Shown: positions 6,854-8,345 of the stretch, piece by piece
Layout: each line of letters starts with the position of its first letter
Position numbering within the stretch: position 1 is the first letter of the stretch
Notes under the pieces: model-generated
Seen by the model: only the letters and a program-made list of their open reading frames with translations
What the model was told of the DNA's origin: nothing
Databases searched by the model: none
Translations under genes and position numbers: made by a program
NCBI GenBank assembly: GCA_958402495.1
Contig: CATXTS010000089.1
Span: 1 to 8,345 of the forward strand
Source: an uncultured Clostridiaceae bacterium
GTDB taxonomy: Bacteria; Bacillota; Clostridia; TANB77; CAG-508
DNA length: 8,345 bases
Direction: 5' to 3'

Positions 6854-6882
6854 TTTGTATGTCTAACATATTAGTCAAACAA
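6854..6882 (-). promoter_or_regulatory. Weak candidate promoter of the relaxase gene
   Basis: On the minus strand TTGTTT (6877-6882) and TACAAA (6854-6859) are 17 bp apart, 36 nt upstream of the relaxase ATG. The -35 lies inside the proposed oriT palindrome, so relaxase bound there could repress its own gene, as is known for MobM of pMV158. Matches to consensus are moderate only. Confidence 0.3.
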
Positions 6883-6957
6883 GTTTGACTGTATGGCAGG
6901 GAAATTACATTTCCCCACACCCCATTTCATAAAAAATACTTTTTCGTATTTTTTATG
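6873..6957. other. Candidate oriT: three inverted repeats upstream of mob
   Basis: Three inverted repeats are packed into 85 bp directly upstream of the relaxase gene. They are AGTCAAAC-AA-GTTTGACT (6873-6890, perfect 8-bp arms), GGGAAAT-TAC-ATTTCCC (6899-6915, perfect 7-bp arms) and CATAAAAAATAC with GTATTTTTTATG (6928-6957, perfect 12-bp arms). A further GGCAG (6895-6899) and CTGCC (6966-6970) pair could enclose the last two. MobV origins of transfer are usually short inverted repeats immediately 5' of mob, so location and structure both fit. The exact nick site cannot be placed. Confidence 0.6.
6928..6957 (-). terminator. Hairpin just downstream of the HTH gene
   Basis: A 12-bp perfect stem with a 6-nt loop begins 13 nt after the stop codon of the HTH protein on the minus strand. 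The six T residues lie in its descending arm and not after it, so as a terminator it is non-canonical. It may instead be part of oriT, or serve both uses. Confidence 0.4.
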
Positions 6958-6970
6958 CAACTGCTCTGCC

Positions 6971-7477
6971 TTATGTAAAAGCATCTGCATTTGCATATAT
7001 TTTAGTAAAGTCAAAGTCAGCATAATTTCGCTGTTCAAAGTTAGCTCTATTCATTTTAGAAAAATTATTCTTGCCATTATATTTATTATTTATTTTATTA
7101 TTATATTTATTATCCTTAAACTTTTCTTTAATAGGGGTATTAAAGTTTTCTTGGGGAGGGTATTTAACTTTTCTTAAATAGGTAGCTACATCTTTTATTG
7201 GTATTAATTTTCTCATTTCTACTTGTTTTGTATTTTCTCTATATATTATTTTTGTTGCAATATATTTCTTTTTCTTTAATGAGCTTATCAAATTTGAAAC
7301 TTGTGTTACTGATATATTTAATAATTCACTTATTGTTTTATTTGTTAGAAAACAATATTGATTTTCTTTACTTAAATACATTACTATTGCATATATTATT
7401 TTTTCTTTATCACTCAATTTATTATCTGCTAATATTTCTATTGGTATCCATATACCTTTTAAATCCAAGTTAGACAT
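6971..7477 (-). CDS. Helix-turn-helix replication-type protein (168 aa)
   Basis: Residues 1-75 form a winged-helix domain of the HTH_36 type: GIWIPIEILADNKLSDKEK, then the helix pair LTNKTISELLNISVTQVSNLISSLKKKKYI with a basic wing after it. This arrangement is typical of small replication-initiation or copy-control proteins of Gram-positive plasmids and mobilizable elements, where it commonly sits next to a mob gene as here. Residues 100-150 are low-complexity Asn/Lys-rich sequence, partly built from a 24-bp internal repeat, and the C-terminus ends in a short conserved-looking FDFTKIYANADAF tail. The start has a close GAGG and a GGAAGAAG element upstream. A role in replication is inferred from domain and context. 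A transcriptional regulator is the alternative. Confidence 0.7.
   Translation of the reverse strand: MSNLDLKGIWIPIEILADNKLSDKEKIIYAIVMYLSKENQYCFLTNKTISELLNISVTQVSNLISSLKKKKYIATKIIYRENTKQVEMRKLIPIKDVATYLRKVKYPPQENFNTPIKEKFKDNKYNNKINNKYNGKNNFSKMNRANFEQRNYADFDFTKIYANADAFT
7076..7113. repeat. Internal 24-bp-period repeat in the HTH gene
   Basis: The 14-mer ATTATATTTATTAT occurs at 7076-7089 and again at 7100-7113, exactly 24 bp (8 codons) apart. It keeps the reading frame and encodes the repeated Asn/Lys/Tyr stretch NKYNNKINNKYNGKN. Slippage expansion of a linker is the likely origin. Confidence 0.7.
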
Positions 7478-7493
7478 TTCCTCACTTCTTCCG

Positions 7494-7537
7494 TTTATTT
7501 GTTTTATTTTAAATTTCTAGCCATTTTTATTTGTTTT
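7494..7537. repeat. Two 12-bp direct repeats upstream of the HTH gene
   Basis: TTTATTTGTTTT is present at 7494-7505 and 7526-7537, one every 32 bp (about three helix turns), just upstream of the HTH gene's ribosome site. They could be iteron-like or autoregulatory sites, but T-rich sequence like this recurs by chance in such AT-rich DNA. Confidence 0.3.
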
Positions 7538-7583
7538 TTATATAACTTTATATCTTTAAAATGTAGATAAAAAATTTCCATAA

Positions 7584-7604
7584 AAATAAGCCTTAGACTT
7601 ATTT
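7584..7604 (-). terminator. Weak terminator-like hairpin after the nuclease gene
   Basis: AAATAAG (7584-7590) and CTTATTT (7598-7604) form a 7-bp stem with a 7-nt loop. On the minus strand the descending arm merges into a run of five T residues. It lies about 70 nt past the nuclease stop and before the HTH gene, so it may separate the two transcripts. The stem is short and AT-rich. Confidence 0.3.
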
Positions 7605-7629
7605 CTAATTCTAAAGCTATATTTTCTTT

Positions 7630-7662
7630 TTAAATTTTGCCGACAATGTCGACAAAATTTAA
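7630..7662. repeat. Near-perfect 33-bp palindrome next to the nuclease gene
   Basis: TTAAATTTTG (7630-7639) pairs with CAAAATTTAA (7653-7662), and inside it CGAC pairs with GTCG around an AAT loop, with a single C/A mismatch. The GC-richer core stands out from its surroundings. Neither side has a U tract, so it is not a standard terminator. It lies 11 nt beyond the nuclease stop codon. Confidence 0.7.
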
Positions 7663-7673
7663 GACTTTCTATT

Positions 7674-8345
7674 TTATTCTTCATTATCTTGCTGTTTTTC
7701 GATTTCTTCAATGTCTTTAATATGCAATTCAATTTCTTCTGCTTTTGGTAATTGTGATTGCAAATATTCTGGTATATCTTGTAAAAGTTTGTATTCGCTA
7801 ACCCCAACAGGTTTGTTTATATCTTTTAAAGCATATTCTGCTGTTAGCTTATCTTTTTCCTTACATAGCAATATTCCAATTGTTGGATTATCTCCATCTT
7901 TTCTCAACATATCATCTATTGCTGATAAATAAAAATTTAATTGTCCTGCATCGGTTGGCTTAAATTTTCTAGCTTTTAATTCTACTACTACATAGCACCT
8001 TAATTCTAAATGATAAAACAATAGGTCTATAAAGTAATCTGTATCACTTACTGTTATCTTATATTGATTTCCTACAAATGCAAAACCATTTCCTAGTTCA
8101 ATCAATACATTTTTTATTTTTTCAATCATAGCATCTTCTATTTGTTTTTCTTTTACTTGTCCTTTTAAAACAATAAAATCGAATATATATGGATCTTTCA
8201 TTGTTTGCAAAGCTAAATCACTTTGAACATCTGGTAATGTATTTTCAAAATTCGTTACTTTTTCTGCAATGGCTTGTCTTTCATATAATTTATATTTTAT
8301 TTGGTCTGCTAAAACATCGTGTGACCAACCATTTTTTATTGTTTC
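7674..8345 (-). CDS. YhcG/DUF1016-family PD-(D/E)xK nuclease, 5' truncated
   Basis: The frame is open to the right edge, so the N-terminus is missing. The visible 223 residues are the C-terminal part of a family normally about 340-370 aa long. They begin with the family hallmark GWSHDVLADQIKYKLYERQ, followed by FENTLPDVQSDLALQTMKDP and the link YIFDF, and then the catalytic core. The core has D107 in FIDLLFYH, E122-x-K124 in VVVELKAR and Q135, the complete PD-(D/E)xK set. The end (190-223) is a charged helix. YhcG-family proteins are common in the accessory genome, often near restriction-modification genes and mobile elements, and are proposed to act on nucleic acids. Only the left boundary of the gene is within reach, so its own operon and start are unknown. 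Confidence 0.92.
   Translation of the reverse strand, partial: ETIKNGWSHDVLADQIKYKLYERQAIAEKVTNFENTLPDVQSDLALQTMKDPYIFDFIVLKGQVKEKQIEDAMIEKIKNVLIELGNGFAFVGNQYKITVSDTDYFIDLLFYHLELRCYVVVELKARKFKPTDAGQLNFYLSAIDDMLRKDGDNPTIGILLCKEKDKLTAEYALKDINKPVGVSEYKLLQDIPEYLQSQLPKAEEIELHIKDIEEIEKQQDNEE

Noticed and set aside
6893..7473. Plus-strand hydrophobic frames opposite the HTH gene
   Set aside because: Membrane-like composition comes from reading Lys/Asn-rich codons backwards. There are no ribosome sites, and one frame runs across the proposed oriT hairpins.
8208..8210. TTG at this position as the nuclease start codon
   Set aside because: The frame continues upstream through the conserved family segment GWSHDVLADQIKYKLYERQ to the window edge, so the gene is truncated by the window and does not start here.

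Overview
The window is very AT-rich DNA using the standard code. It reads like a low-GC Bacillota, most plausibly a gut-type Clostridia. Support comes from strong AGGAGG-type ribosome sites, heavy Lys/Asn/Ile codon use, a Pre/MobV relaxase of the Gram-positive type and an Imm59-like protein. No rRNA, tRNA, CRISPR array, integrase or transposase is visible. The species cannot be named from this sequence.

Layout from left to right. Positions 1-280 hold no certain gene; they carry a strong AT-rich bidirectional terminator hairpin (114-153). Positions 281-5099 are a five-gene minus-strand operon. In transcription order it encodes a 699-aa protein with an HExxH zincin-like motif, a 152-aa conserved-looking protein of unknown function, a 331-aa protein with a central Cys4-type zinc ribbon, a calcineurin-like metallophosphoesterase, and an Imm59-like protein. 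The genes are 2 to 36 nt apart, and two stop codons touch or overlap the next ribosome site. A good promoter (TTGTAA-17-TATTAT with an extended -10) lies in the 5100-5338 gap. A divergent plus-strand XRE-type regulator (5339-5602) follows, with its own promoter and an overlapping palindrome. It ends in a hairpin terminator facing the relaxase gene.

The right part is the mobility region: a MobV relaxase (5640-6818, minus), a roughly 100-bp run of three inverted repeats just upstream of it that is the best oriT candidate (6873-6957), and a 168-aa helix-turn-helix protein of the plasmid/mobilizable-element replication type (6971-7477, minus). Beyond this is the C-terminal 223 residues of a YhcG/DUF1016 PD-(D/E)xK nuclease that runs off the right edge.

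Interpretation (inference): this is a mobilizable plasmid or integrated mobilizable element carrying an uncharacterised cargo operon controlled by a small XRE repressor. A zinc peptidase-like protein, a zinc-ribbon protein, a phosphoesterase and an immunity-like protein together suggest a conflict or defence module. No partner toxin is recognisable, and no activity can be assigned from sequence alone. The most specific structural oddity is an exact 22-bp tandem duplication at the junction of the first two operon genes. It appears to have converted a 20-nt gene overlap into a 2-nt gap.
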